A DNA stretch of 17,264 bases, taken from CAYFKJ01 sp964528595 (lineage in GTDB: Bacteria; Pseudomonadota; Alphaproteobacteria; UBA2966). A program made the position numbers and the translations under genes. The stretch is taken from NCBI GenBank assembly GCA_964528595.1, contig CAZGTM010000073.1, forward strand, positions 1 through 17,264, in the 5' to 3' direction. Below, one piece after another: positions 6,946-13,795 of this stretch. How positions within the stretch are numbered: the first letter of the stretch is position 1; each line of letters starts with the position of its first letter. The notes under the pieces are model-generated. The model was not told the origin of the DNA. It ran no database searches and was given only the letters and a program-made list of their open reading frames with translations.

Positions 6946-8801
6946 CGGTGAAATCGACCGAGGCCGATAGCTGGCGCATCGCCTTCGAGCCCATGGCGAT
7001 GGCCGTGGATTGCTCGCCGAATGAAACCCTGCTCGATTGCGCTCGGCGTCACCGCATCCGTCTCGCCACGTCCTGCGGCGGGCAGGGGACGTGCACCTCG
7101 TGCCTCGTTCAGATCGTCGAGGGGCCGCGTCCGGACGTACCGGCGGCCGAATCCGAGGTTGTTTCGGCAGAGCGCCTGGAGCATGGCTGGCGGCGGGCCT
7201 GCCTGGCGCGGCCGATGGGAGATTGCACGGTGTTCGTGCCGCCGCGTTCGACGGCGGCGCCGTTGCGCACAAATGTGGAAGGGGCGGCGGCGGATTTCGA
7301 GATCGCCTCGTCCGTCAAGATCATACAGTTTGAGCTGGATCCGCCGACGTTTGACGATGTTGCGGCGGACGACGACCGCCTGCGGCGGGCCGTTGAAACC
7401 GATCATCCAGGCGCCTGCCGCAGGTTTGACCCGGCGCTGATGCGCGGGTTGGCGGCGGATCTCCGTCGCTGGGGCTGGCGGGGCTGGCTTGCCTCGCTGC
7501 AAGGTGAGGTCATCGCGGCGGGGCCCGAGGATCAAGCGGCCCTGGGCCTGGCTATTGACCTCGGCACGACGAATATCTCCGGCATCCTGGTCGATCTCCG
7601 GACCGGTTCGACGCTGGCCAGCAAAGGCTGCGAGAACCCGCAAACCAGTTTCGGCGCCGATCTGATCGCCTACGCCGCCAAAATCCGCCGTGACAATCAA
7701 ACCGCGGAGCAACTGCGCACCCTGGCGGTGTCGGCCTTGAACCGGCTGGCCGGGGAGCTTTGCGCCGAAGTCCAGGCCGCCCCCGGCACGATCGTCGAGG
7801 CTGTGGTGGCCGGCAACACCATGATGCACCACCTGCTGCTCGGCCTGCCGGTCCAACAGCTCGCCATGTCGCCCTTCGTGCCCGCCCTGAGCCAGGCGCA
7901 AGATATCAAGGCCCGCGACATCGGGCTTGAGTACGCACCGGGCGCCAACGTTCATCTCCTGCCCAATATCGCCGGCTTCGTCGGCGGCGATCATGCGGCG
8001 ACGCTGCTGGCGGCCATGACGGGTTCGGAAAAGCCCGTGGTCGTGATGGACATCGGCACCAACACGGAAATCTCGCTTATTCAGGGTGACCGCATCACCA
8101 GTGTCTCGTGCCCCTCCGGGCCGGCCTTCGAGGGCGGGCATTTGAGCGCCGGCATGCGGGCGGCGGAGGGCGCGATCGAGCTCGTTCGCATAAAGGACGG
8201 GACCGTGCAGTTTGAGACCATCGGCGACGGCCCACCCGTCGGTATCTGCGGTTCCGGCGTACTCGACGCCGTCGCCCAACTTCACGCGGCGGGCATCTGC
8301 AACGCGCGCGGCCAGCTCCAAGGGGACCACGACCGGGTGAGAAACGCCGACGGCCGGACCGAATTCATGCTGGCGGACGGGGGTGAAGCGGACGGCGGTG
8401 ACATCACCATAACGCAGGATGACGTCCGCGCCGTGCAGTTGGCCAAAGGCGCCATCCGCGCCGCCACCGATCAGTTGCTGGAAAAAACCGGGGTTGGTGA
8501 AAAGGACCTTGAGCGCATCGTCATCGCCGGCGCTTTCGGCAATTACATCGACGTCGGAAGCGCCATCGCCATCGGCATGCTGCCAAACCTGCCGTATTCC
8601 CGCTTTGCCCAGATCGGTAACGCCGCCGGCGAAGGCGCCCGGCAGGTCCTGCTGTCGGCGGACAAGCGGGCCGAGGCCGAGGATCTGGCCCGCCACGCCG
8701 CGTACTTTGAATTGGCCGGATCGAAAACGTTCATGAAAACGTTCGGCGCGCGCATCAACTTTCCCTCCCGGCCCAAGCGAAAATCGCCCCCGCAAGAATA
8801 G
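6942..8801 (+). CDS. [2Fe-2S] ferredoxin/ASKHA ATPase reductive activator of corrinoid proteins (RACE/RamA type)
   Basis: About 619 residues. An N-terminal [2Fe-2S] domain has Cys45, Cys51, Cys54 and Cys87 (TSCGGQGTCTSC and RRACLA). A linker domain follows at about 95-195. The remainder is an ASKHA/DUF4445 ATPase with nucleotide motifs AIDLGTTNISG (near 204), VMDIGTNTEIS (near 368) and IAGAFGNYID. Such proteins use ATP and a low-potential electron to reduce inactive Co(II) of the corrinoid protein to Co(I). The GTG at 6942 overlaps the previous stop as GTGA and is preferred; ATG 6909 would give a 37-base overlap and a Gly/Ala-rich extension, and GTG 6948 is also possible. The linker after the ferredoxin is low in recognisable motifs. 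Function strongly supported by domain order and operon. Confidence 0.92.
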   Translation: MTVKSTEADSWRIAFEPMAMAVDCSPNETLLDCARRHRIRLATSCGGQGTCTSCLVQIVEGPRPDVPAAESEVVSAERLEHGWRRACLARPMGDCTVFVPPRSTAAPLRTNVEGAAADFEIASSVKIIQFELDPPTFDDVAADDDRLRRAVETDHPGACRRFDPALMRGLAADLRRWGWRGWLASLQGEVIAAGPEDQAALGLAIDLGTTNISGILVDLRTGSTLASKGCENPQTSFGADLIAYAAKIRRDNQTAEQLRTLAVSALNRLAGELCAEVQAAPGTIVEAVVAGNTMMHHLLLGLPVQQLAMSPFVPALSQAQDIKARDIGLEYAPGANVHLLPNIAGFVGGDHAATLLAAMTGSEKPVVVMDIGTNTEISLIQGDRITSVSCPSGPAFEGGHLSAGMRAAEGAIELVRIKDGTVQFETIGDGPPVGICGSGVLDAVAQLHAAGICNARGQLQGDHDRVRNADGRTEFMLADGGEADGGDITITQDDVRAVQLAKGAIRAATDQLLEKTGVGEKDLERIVIAGAFGNYIDVGSAIAIGMLPNLPYSRFAQIGNAAGEGARQVLLSADKRAEAEDLARHAAYFELAGSKTFMKTFGARINFPSRPKRKSPPQE

Positions 8802-8810
8802 GATACAGAC

Positions 8811-9692
8811 ATGCCCATCCCCGGCCTCCAGGTCATCGGCGACCGCATCAATCCCGGTTTCAAAAGCACCAAGGAAATGTTCGACACGGACGATCTCGCG
8901 GGCATTCAAGGCATCGCCGTCAAGCAGGCCGAAGCCGGCGCTGCCTATCTCGACGTCAATTGCGGCCGCCGCGCCAAGGACGATCCGGATTTCCTGGTCG
9001 CCGTCATCGAGGCTATCCAGGACGCCGTCGACACGCCACTGTGCTTCGATTTTCCCAATTACGAGGTCCAGGAAATCTGTCTTAAAACCTATGACAGCGA
9101 CAAGGCCAACGGGGCGAAGCCGATGGTCAACTCCATCGCCGAAACGCGTTTGGACATGCTGGAATTGGCCGAGATCAGGCCGTTCAAGGTGATTCTTATG
9201 GCCTCCGAACGTCTGGAGGACGGCAGCGGTAAGCCCAACAAACGGAGCGCGGATGTCGTTGCGGTGGCGGAACGATTAACCGCCATGGTTCTGGACGGGC
9301 CGTACGGCTTCACACCCGACGACATCTATATCGATACCTCGATCAGTGCGCTAGCCGCCGATACCGAGGGCCTGACGAAAATGGCGCTGGACGCCATGCG
9401 CCTGATCAAGGCAAAGCCCGAGTTCGCGGACGTTCACCTCACCGGCGCCATAACCAATATCGGCCAGCAAATTCCGGCCAAAACCGCCGATGGGGGTAAT
9501 CTGCGCCTGCAATTGGAAAACGCCTTTCTCACGCTGGCCGTTCCGCGCGGTTTCGATATGGTGATGGGAACGCCGTGGCGCGAATACGCCCTGCTGCCCG
9601 AGGACAACGCCGTCCTCCTGGGACTGCAGGAAATCCTCGAACTAACCGGTATGGACGCCATTCGGGGCATCAGAAAGCTTTATACCGTCTAG
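8811..9692 (+). CDS. methyltetrahydrofolate:corrinoid methyltransferase (MtvA/OdmD/AcsE-like, methyltransferase II)
   Basis: The 293-residue product is a pterin-binding TIM barrel like MeTr and the MetH folate domain. Motifs in order are GDRINP (10-15), LDVNCG (47-52), FDFPN (79-83), PMVNSIAE (104-111), IDTSISAL and TNIGQQIP (215-222). These line the folate pocket in the family. It should move the methyl group from methyl-Co(III) to tetrahydrofolate, closing the cycle begun by the UroD-like enzyme. An AGGA at 8800-8803, overlapping the activator stop, gives good spacing to ATG 8811. It is the last gene of the operon; about 190 AT-rich bases follow. It is far too short to be a full methionine synthase and lacks homocysteine and B12 domains. 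Confidence 0.93.
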   Translation: MPIPGLQVIGDRINPGFKSTKEMFDTDDLAGIQGIAVKQAEAGAAYLDVNCGRRAKDDPDFLVAVIEAIQDAVDTPLCFDFPNYEVQEICLKTYDSDKANGAKPMVNSIAETRLDMLELAEIRPFKVILMASERLEDGSGKPNKRSADVVAVAERLTAMVLDGPYGFTPDDIYIDTSISALAADTEGLTKMALDAMRLIKAKPEFADVHLTGAITNIGQQIPAKTADGGNLRLQLENAFLTLAVPRGFDMVMGTPWREYALLPEDNAVLLGLQEILELTGMDAIRGIRKLYTV

Positions 9693-9839
9693 GGGCTGAA
9701 CCGGGAGAAAATCAGTTAACTAATTGAAAATAAATAGAAAATGAATAAAAGTTCAGAGAATCCAACTGCAAACCTGATACCCTTCCGAAACAAATTAACC
9801 TTGTATTGAAATCTTTCCGTTACGCCGACTTGCTTAGAT
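9693..9839. other. AT-rich intergenic stretch without a clear terminator
   Basis: The bases after the methyltransferase operon are much richer in A and T than the genes around them. A short palindrome AGTTAACT lies at 9714-9721. I see no GC-rich stem followed by a T run, so the operon may end in a Rho-dependent way. A promoter for the next small gene must lie here or near TAGATA (9835-9840), but no -35/-10 pair stands out. Confidence 0.5.
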
Positions 9840-9880
9840 AACCTCTCCGCAATGCGGAAATTCGATTTCGACGAGAGGTT
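9840..9880 (+). promoter_or_regulatory. 5' leader hairpin that would hide the ribosome binding site
   Basis: AACCTCTC (9840-9847) is exactly complementary to GAGAGGTT (9873-9880), which contains the GAGAGG ribosome binding site of the 44-codon ORF at 9884. Between them lie two competing small stems: TCCGC/GCGGA (9846-9850 with 9854-9858) and GAAAT/ATTTC (9857-9861 with 9865-9869). Pairing of the outer arms would block translation and pairing of the inner ones could free it. This requires a transcript starting before 9840, which is not established. Confidence 0.4.
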
Positions 9881-9883
9881 TTC

Positions 9884-10018
9884 ATGGGTGGCGGGTTGTT
9901 CCAAAAGCTGCTGACGGCGCTGCGGCATTTGCTGTTGCAAAGTCAGAGTTCGATGGGCGAATGCCTGCGGCTAAATCATCAGGCGCTCTGCGCCGACGAT
10001 GACGACCGCGACCATTGA
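9884..10018 (+). CDS. small hypothetical protein, 44 aa
   Basis: ATG at 9884 follows a good GAGAGG (9873-9878) at five-base spacing and runs to TGA at 10016-10018. The predicted product has an amphipathic, Leu-rich N-terminal half (FQKLLTALRHLLLQ) and an acidic end (ADDDDRDH) with Cys27 and Cys36. I do not recognise a family. The strong ribosome binding site and potential leader structure favour a real gene, but with only 44 codons chance remains possible. It sits between the corrinoid operon and the reductase gene. Confidence 0.45.
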   Translation: MGGGLFQKLLTALRHLLLQSQSSMGECLRLNHQALCADDDDRDH

Positions 10019-10064
10019 CCCCGCGTTGATTTCCTGAGCCGGTCATTAATTAAGCAGGTTTGTC

Positions 10065-10241
10065 ATGGATGCATCAGGCGTATCCCCGGAGAATTTAAAC
10101 CAGGTCGCACTGCAGTTTCCGCAAGCGCGCGACACGGTAAAGAGCGTTGCCGAGTTGGCGCAGCAAGCCGACCTGAGTGGCGAAAAAGTGCAAAGCCTTC
10201 CGGGCGAGGGCAAGGGCGTCAAAGTCGACTTTGAAGTTTGA
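10065..10241 (+). CDS. small hypothetical protein, 58 aa
   Basis: ATG at 10065, with a modest AGG six bases upstream, opens a 58-codon frame ending in TGA at 10239-10241. The product is soluble and polar, with a helical middle (QARDTVKSVAELAQQADL) and a Gly/Lys-rich end (LPGEGKGVKVDFEV). It has no Cys and no signal peptide or membrane segment. The codon use matches the neighbouring genes. No family is recognised. It stops three bases before the converging reductase stop, a packed arrangement that supports it being a real gene, possibly co-transcribed with the 44-codon ORF 46 bases upstream. Confidence 0.5.
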   Translation: MDASGVSPENLNQVALQFPQARDTVKSVAELAQQADLSGEKVQSLPGEGKGVKVDFEV

Positions 10242-10244
10242 CGG

Positions 10245-11222
10245 TCAAATATCTTCCAGGAATAACCGATCCGACGGCAGGCCGAGCGCGGTGAGCCGTT
10301 GGCTTACCGATTCCAGCATGGCTTTGGAACCGGCGGCATAGATCGTTGAGGCGCCGAGATCGGGATGATCGGCCGCGATCTCTGATAATAGCCCGTCGAT
10401 TTCGTCGCCGCTGCTCGCCCGGAAGCGGAAATCGTCGAGGGCGTCGGCCCAGGCCCGGCAGAGGTTGGCCAGATAGTGTCCGCCGGCATCGCGCGTCTTC
10501 CAGTAAAGGCTCATGGGGGCATCCTCGTCCAGCGACATGGCGTGTTCGATCAAACTGCGGATCGGCCCGAACCCGGTATCTTCGGCGATGAATATCGTCC
10601 GACCCGAGCTGCCTTCGCGTAGGGTGAAGGAGCCGTGCGGCCCGACCAGGCCCAGTTGCCGGATGGCGGTACTTTCCCCGAACAGCGTCTCCGAGAAGGG
10701 CTCGCCTGCGATGCGCAAGATGTGGAATTCGAGATTGCGGTCGTCGCACGGGCAGCTGGCCAGTGACACCCGGCGCGCGGTCTTGTCCGGCAGCGTCAAG
10801 CGGGCCGTTTGCCCGGCCAGAAAGCGCAGGCGCTGGCTGCGCGGCGTTTGGGCCCGGACGACGGCAACGTCTTTGACCGGAAAGTCGATCCCGCGCACCT
10901 TGATGTCGATCCACTGCATGGAAATTTCGTCGGCGTTTTGGGCCTCCAACGCCTCCACCACCAGTTCGTCGGACGCCGGCGTATGGGTGCACATGAGGAA
11001 CAAATCTTGCGCCTTTTCCGAGGCTTTGAAGACATAATCGGAATGGCTGATCTTCTCGATCTCGCCGCTGATCCTGCGGGCCCGGCATTTGCCGCAGGTG
11101 CCGTTGGAACAGCCGTAGGCCAGGGCGATGCCGGACTTCAAACCGCCCTGTAGAACTGAGCCCCGATCGTCGATCTCGAAGCGGTGCCCACTCGGCTCGA
11201 TGGTTACCCAATGTTCCCTCAT
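10245..11222 (-). CDS. [2Fe-2S] ferredoxin/FAD/NAD(P) oxidoreductase
   Basis: The 325-residue protein has an N-terminal plant-type ferredoxin domain with Cys38, Cys43, Cys46 and Cys78 (YGCSNGTCGKC and LMCTH). An FAD-binding barrel follows with RRVSLASCPCD, then an NAD(P)-binding domain with EDTGFGPIRSLIEHA. This order is that of CDP-6-deoxyglucoseen reductase and multicomponent oxygenase reductases (MmoC/BenC type). It passes electrons one at a time from NAD(P)H to a partner. No oxygenase is present in the window, while the RACE activator needs a low-potential donor, so supplying it is a reasonable hypothesis. The gene is divergent from the HTH gene across a 97-base region with an inverted repeat. 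Start ATG 11222 has a weak ribosome binding site. Confidence 0.88.
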   Translation of the reverse strand: MREHWVTIEPSGHRFEIDDRGSVLQGGLKSGIALAYGCSNGTCGKCRARRISGEIEKISHSDYVFKASEKAQDLFLMCTHTPASDELVVEALEAQNADEISMQWIDIKVRGIDFPVKDVAVVRAQTPRSQRLRFLAGQTARLTLPDKTARRVSLASCPCDDRNLEFHILRIAGEPFSETLFGESTAIRQLGLVGPHGSFTLREGSSGRTIFIAEDTGFGPIRSLIEHAMSLDEDAPMSLYWKTRDAGGHYLANLCRAWADALDDFRFRASSGDEIDGLLSEIAADHPDLGASTIYAAGSKAMLESVSQRLTALGLPSDRLFLEDI

Positions 11223-11243
11223 GGCCAGAGCATGGCACGATGT

Positions 11244-11268
11244 GGATCGCGATTGATAGGCGCGATCC
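11244..11268. promoter_or_regulatory. 8-bp inverted repeat in divergent promoter region (candidate operator)
   Basis: GGATCGCG (11244-11251) and CGCGATCC (11261-11268) are perfect inverted arms with a nine-base AT-rich spacer, centred between the reductase gene and the HTH gene. The centre-to-centre distance of 17 bases suits a dimeric regulator binding two turns of DNA. The neighbouring small HTH protein is the obvious candidate to bind it. Confidence 0.45.
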
Positions 11269-11304
11269 GAGGTCCAGGTTTTACCGCCGCTTTCCGGCCG
11301 GCAG

Positions 11305-11313
11305 TGCTATGCT
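11305..11313 (+). promoter_or_regulatory. candidate extended -10, possible leaderless start
   Basis: TGCTATGCT fits an extended -10 (TGn followed by TATGCT at 11308-11313). Transcription starting seven bases on would begin at 11320, the A of the ATG, giving a leaderless message. No good -35 is visible, and no ribosome binding site precedes this ATG, which is consistent with that idea. Confidence 0.35.
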
Positions 11314-11319
11314 CAAGTC

Positions 11320-11760
11320 ATGGCTCAGCAGATCGCTATTTCCCAGGTTGCGAAGATGCTCGGTATCAAACGCTCGGAGCTCACGGGCCGCCTGCGCGCC
11401 GCCGGGATCGAAACGTTCGAGGGTTCGGTCGACCTTGACGAGGTCAAGACGATTGCCCCGTCGCTCGATCTTTGCGAATCCGACAACCTGCTTCGCATCC
11501 GTTATCTGCGCGAGGACATGAGCAAGAAGATCACGCAGAGCCAAAGCCAAAGCGCCACAGAAGCAGGCAACCTCGATGCCGAATTGCGCCGGTTGAGTTC
11601 AGAACTGATGGTGGAACGGCGTAGCGCCGAGCATTATCTTGAGATCATCGTCGAACTGGCGGAACGGCTGGGCCGGCTGCAAACCTCGGACAACGAGGCC
11701 GAACGGAAGATCGGATTCGAGATGTGCGACTGGCTACGGCTCAAGGTGAACGAGGAATAG
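11320..11760 (+). CDS. small HTH/coiled-coil protein of unknown family (putative regulator)
   Basis: The 146-residue product has an N-terminal stretch IAISQVAKMLGIKRSELTGR (6-24 region) that reads like the helix-turn-helix of MerR/excisionase-type proteins, followed by a short EGSVDLDEVKTI wing-like segment. Residues 84-122 form a likely coiled coil rich in Leu, Glu and Arg. The C-terminal WLRLKVNEE is helical. I do not recognise a named family, and a full MerR effector domain is absent. It is divergent from the reductase and starts 51 bases after an inverted repeat. It precedes the isochorismatase-like gene by 11 bases and probably shares its operon. A role in controlling these genes is inference. 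Confidence 0.7.
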   Translation: MAQQIAISQVAKMLGIKRSELTGRLRAAGIETFEGSVDLDEVKTIAPSLDLCESDNLLRIRYLREDMSKKITQSQSQSATEAGNLDAELRRLSSELMVERRSAEHYLEIIVELAERLGRLQTSDNEAERKIGFEMCDWLRLKVNEE

Positions 11761-11771
11761 TTTAAGCAGCC

Positions 11772-12386
11772 ATGTTGCAATTTGATCCGGCCCGGACCGG
11801 CTTCGTCATCGTCGATATGCAGAATGATTTTCTCCACCCGGAGGGCGCTTACGGCCGGGCCGGACAGAAGAGCGAGGCGATTGCCGCACTTATCCCCCGT
11901 CACAAGGCTGTCGCCGATGCCGCCCGCGCCGCCGGCGCCTGGATCGTCTCGACCCATTTCACGCTGGTGCCGGGCAAGGGCGGGGAGCCCTTCATCTCAG
12001 ATCACCTGAAAAAGCTGCGGCCCTTCCTGGGCAAGGGCGACTTTGCGCCGGGCAGCTTCGGCCAGGCCCTGATCGACGAACTGGCGCCCGCCGATCTCAC
12101 GGTCGAAAAGGTGGCGTTTTCGGCCTTCTACATGAGCCGCCTGGAATTCGCCTTGCGCAAAGCGGGGTTGGAGACGCTGATCTTCGGCGGCATCGTGACC
12201 AACGGCGGTGTCGAATCCACAGTGCGCGACGCCCATGTGCGCGACTTCCACTGCATCGTCATGGAGGACGGCTGCGCCGCCTTCAGCGACGAGGCCCACC
12301 AGGCCGCCATCGGCTCGATGGCGACGATTGCGGAAGTTTCCAGCTGCGCCGATGTCGCTTCCGCATTTGGCGCCTCCGCCGCCTGA
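11772..12386 (+). CDS. isochorismatase-fold hydrolase lacking the nucleophilic cysteine
   Basis: The 204-residue protein has the isochorismatase/cysteine hydrolase fold: VIVDMQNDF with Asp15, VEKVAFSAFY with Lys113, and GGIVTNGGVESTVRDAH. In amidohydrolase members the last motif reads TNVCVEST with a nucleophilic Cys. Here that position is Gly146, as in true isochorismatases (EntB, PhzD), which use the Asp and have no Cys nucleophile. The family segment and the Asp/Lys pair are intact, so an active vinyl-ether-type or other non-thiol hydrolase is more likely than decay. Codons around Gly146 are unambiguous (aacggcggtgtc). It sits between the HTH gene and a flavoprotein gene three bases downstream, so the three are likely one operon. 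Substrate unknown. Confidence 0.88.
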   Translation: MLQFDPARTGFVIVDMQNDFLHPEGAYGRAGQKSEAIAALIPRHKAVADAARAAGAWIVSTHFTLVPGKGGEPFISDHLKKLRPFLGKGDFAPGSFGQALIDELAPADLTVEKVAFSAFYMSRLEFALRKAGLETLIFGGIVTNGGVESTVRDAHVRDFHCIVMEDGCAAFSDEAHQAAIGSMATIAEVSSCADVASAFGASAA

Positions 12387-12389
12387 TCC

Positions 12390-13787
12390 ATGGCCGTTCT
12401 ATCCGCCGAGGGTATCTCTTTCGACATCACCGTTCCCGTCGTCGTCATCGGCGCCGGGGCCTGCGGCCAGGTAGCGGCGTTGACGGCGGCGGACGCCGGC
12501 GTCGACGTTTTGGTTCTGGAACGCGACGCCGTACCGCAGGGCTCGACGGCGCTTTCCTCAGGCATGATCCCGGCCTGCGGAACCCGTATCCAGCAGGACC
12601 GCGGCGTCGAGGACGACGTTGAGATCATGGCCGCCGATATCCTGGCAAAAACCCATGGCGAGACCGACGCCGATATGGTCCGCGCGGCGTGCGGCGAATC
12701 CGGCCCGGCTATCGACTGGCTGACGCAAACGCACGGCATCGAATTGACCCTGGTTGAGGGCTTCCTCTATCCCAACCACAGCCGCCTGCGCATGCACGCC
12801 CCGCCATCGCGCACCGGGGCCGACCTGATCGGCGCGTTGAGCCGGGCGTCGGCCGCCGCCGGCATCGATATCGTCGGCGACGCCCGTGTCACGGACCTCT
12901 ACGCCGCTGATGACGGCAGGGTGGCCGGTCTCGGGTATGAACGCCCCGACGGGACCACCGAGGCGGTCGGCTGCGAAGCCCTCGTGTTGGCCTGCAACGG
13001 CTTCGGCGGCAATGCCGACATGCTGCGTCGGTTTATTCCCGAGATGGAAAAGGCGAACTACTTCGGCCATACCGGCAACCAGGGCGAAGCCATCCTCTGG
13101 GGCGAGGAACTGGGCGCTGCTTGCGCCGATCTCGGTGCTTTCCAGGGCCACGGCTCGGTCGCCCATCCCCACGGTATTCTGATCAGCTGGGCCCTGATGA
13201 TGGAGGGCGGCATCCAGGTCAATCTGGCGGGCCGCCGTTTCAGCAACGAACACGAGGGGTACTCCGAGCAGGGCCGTCGCGTCATGGCCCAGCCGGACGG
13301 ACTGGCCTGGGACATCTTCGACGGCCGTTTGCATGAACTGGGTATGGAATTCGAGGATTTCCGCCAGGCCGTCGAGGCGGGCGCTGTGCGCTCCGGCGAC
13401 AGCATTGCAGAGCTCGCCGCCGCGTGCAGCCTGCCGGAATCGGATCTTGGCGAAACCCTGGAGGCTATAACCCGACTGGCGGCGGGCGACGGCACGGATG
13501 AATTCGGCCGGGATTTCACCGTCAACGAAGCGCTGCGGCCGCCCTATTATGCCGTCAGGGTTACGGGCTCGCTGTTCCACACCCAAGGGGGGCTGGTGGT
13601 CGATGAAAATGCCCAGGTTCTAAAGCCTGACGGCACACCTCTGCCCAACTTGTTTGCCGGCGGCGGCGCGGCGCGCGGCGTGTCGGGCCCGTCGGATTGG
13701 GGTTATCTCTCGGGCAACGGGCTTCTGACGGCGGTCACGCTGGGCCGCATCGCCGGCCGCTCGGCCGCTCGGTTCAGCCGGTCATAG
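12390..13787 (+). CDS. FAD-dependent oxidoreductase, fumarate reductase/KstD-like flavoprotein
   Basis: This 465-residue protein has an N-terminal FAD-binding GAGACG (21-26) with Glu44 at the end of the second strand. A SSGMIPACG segment follows. The C-terminal FAD contact reads LFAGGGAARGVSGPSDWGYLSGNG. The layout matches the FAD_binding_2 family (fumarate reductase, tricarballylate dehydrogenase, 3-ketosteroid dehydrogenase), which introduce or reduce carbon-carbon double bonds. Conserved blocks such as GGIQVNLAGRRFSNE are present. No signal peptide or heme domain is seen, so it is probably cytosolic and uses an unidentified electron partner. It starts three bases after the hydrolase stop and ends eight bases before the converging SGNH gene. 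The exact substrate is not assigned. Confidence 0.88.
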   Translation: MAVLSAEGISFDITVPVVVIGAGACGQVAALTAADAGVDVLVLERDAVPQGSTALSSGMIPACGTRIQQDRGVEDDVEIMAADILAKTHGETDADMVRAACGESGPAIDWLTQTHGIELTLVEGFLYPNHSRLRMHAPPSRTGADLIGALSRASAAAGIDIVGDARVTDLYAADDGRVAGLGYERPDGTTEAVGCEALVLACNGFGGNADMLRRFIPEMEKANYFGHTGNQGEAILWGEELGAACADLGAFQGHGSVAHPHGILISWALMMEGGIQVNLAGRRFSNEHEGYSEQGRRVMAQPDGLAWDIFDGRLHELGMEFEDFRQAVEAGAVRSGDSIAELAAACSLPESDLGETLEAITRLAAGDGTDEFGRDFTVNEALRPPYYAVRVTGSLFHTQGGLVVDENAQVLKPDGTPLPNLFAGGGAARGVSGPSDWGYLSGNGLLTAVTLGRIAGRSAARFSRS

Positions 13788-13795
13788 CGACGCGG

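Noticed and set aside
6810..8909. 699-codon open frame on the minus strand opposite the RACE gene
   Set aside because: It is the antisense shadow of high-GC coding sequence; the plus strand carries clear ferredoxin and ASKHA motifs and operon spacing.
9693..10244. Cobalamin riboswitch in the long intergenic region
   Set aside because: I could not find a B12-box-like conserved core, and the region lies downstream of the corrinoid operon rather than before it.
12558..13586. 342-codon minus-strand frame inside the flavoprotein gene
   Set aside because: It is an antisense shadow of a convincing FAD-binding protein.
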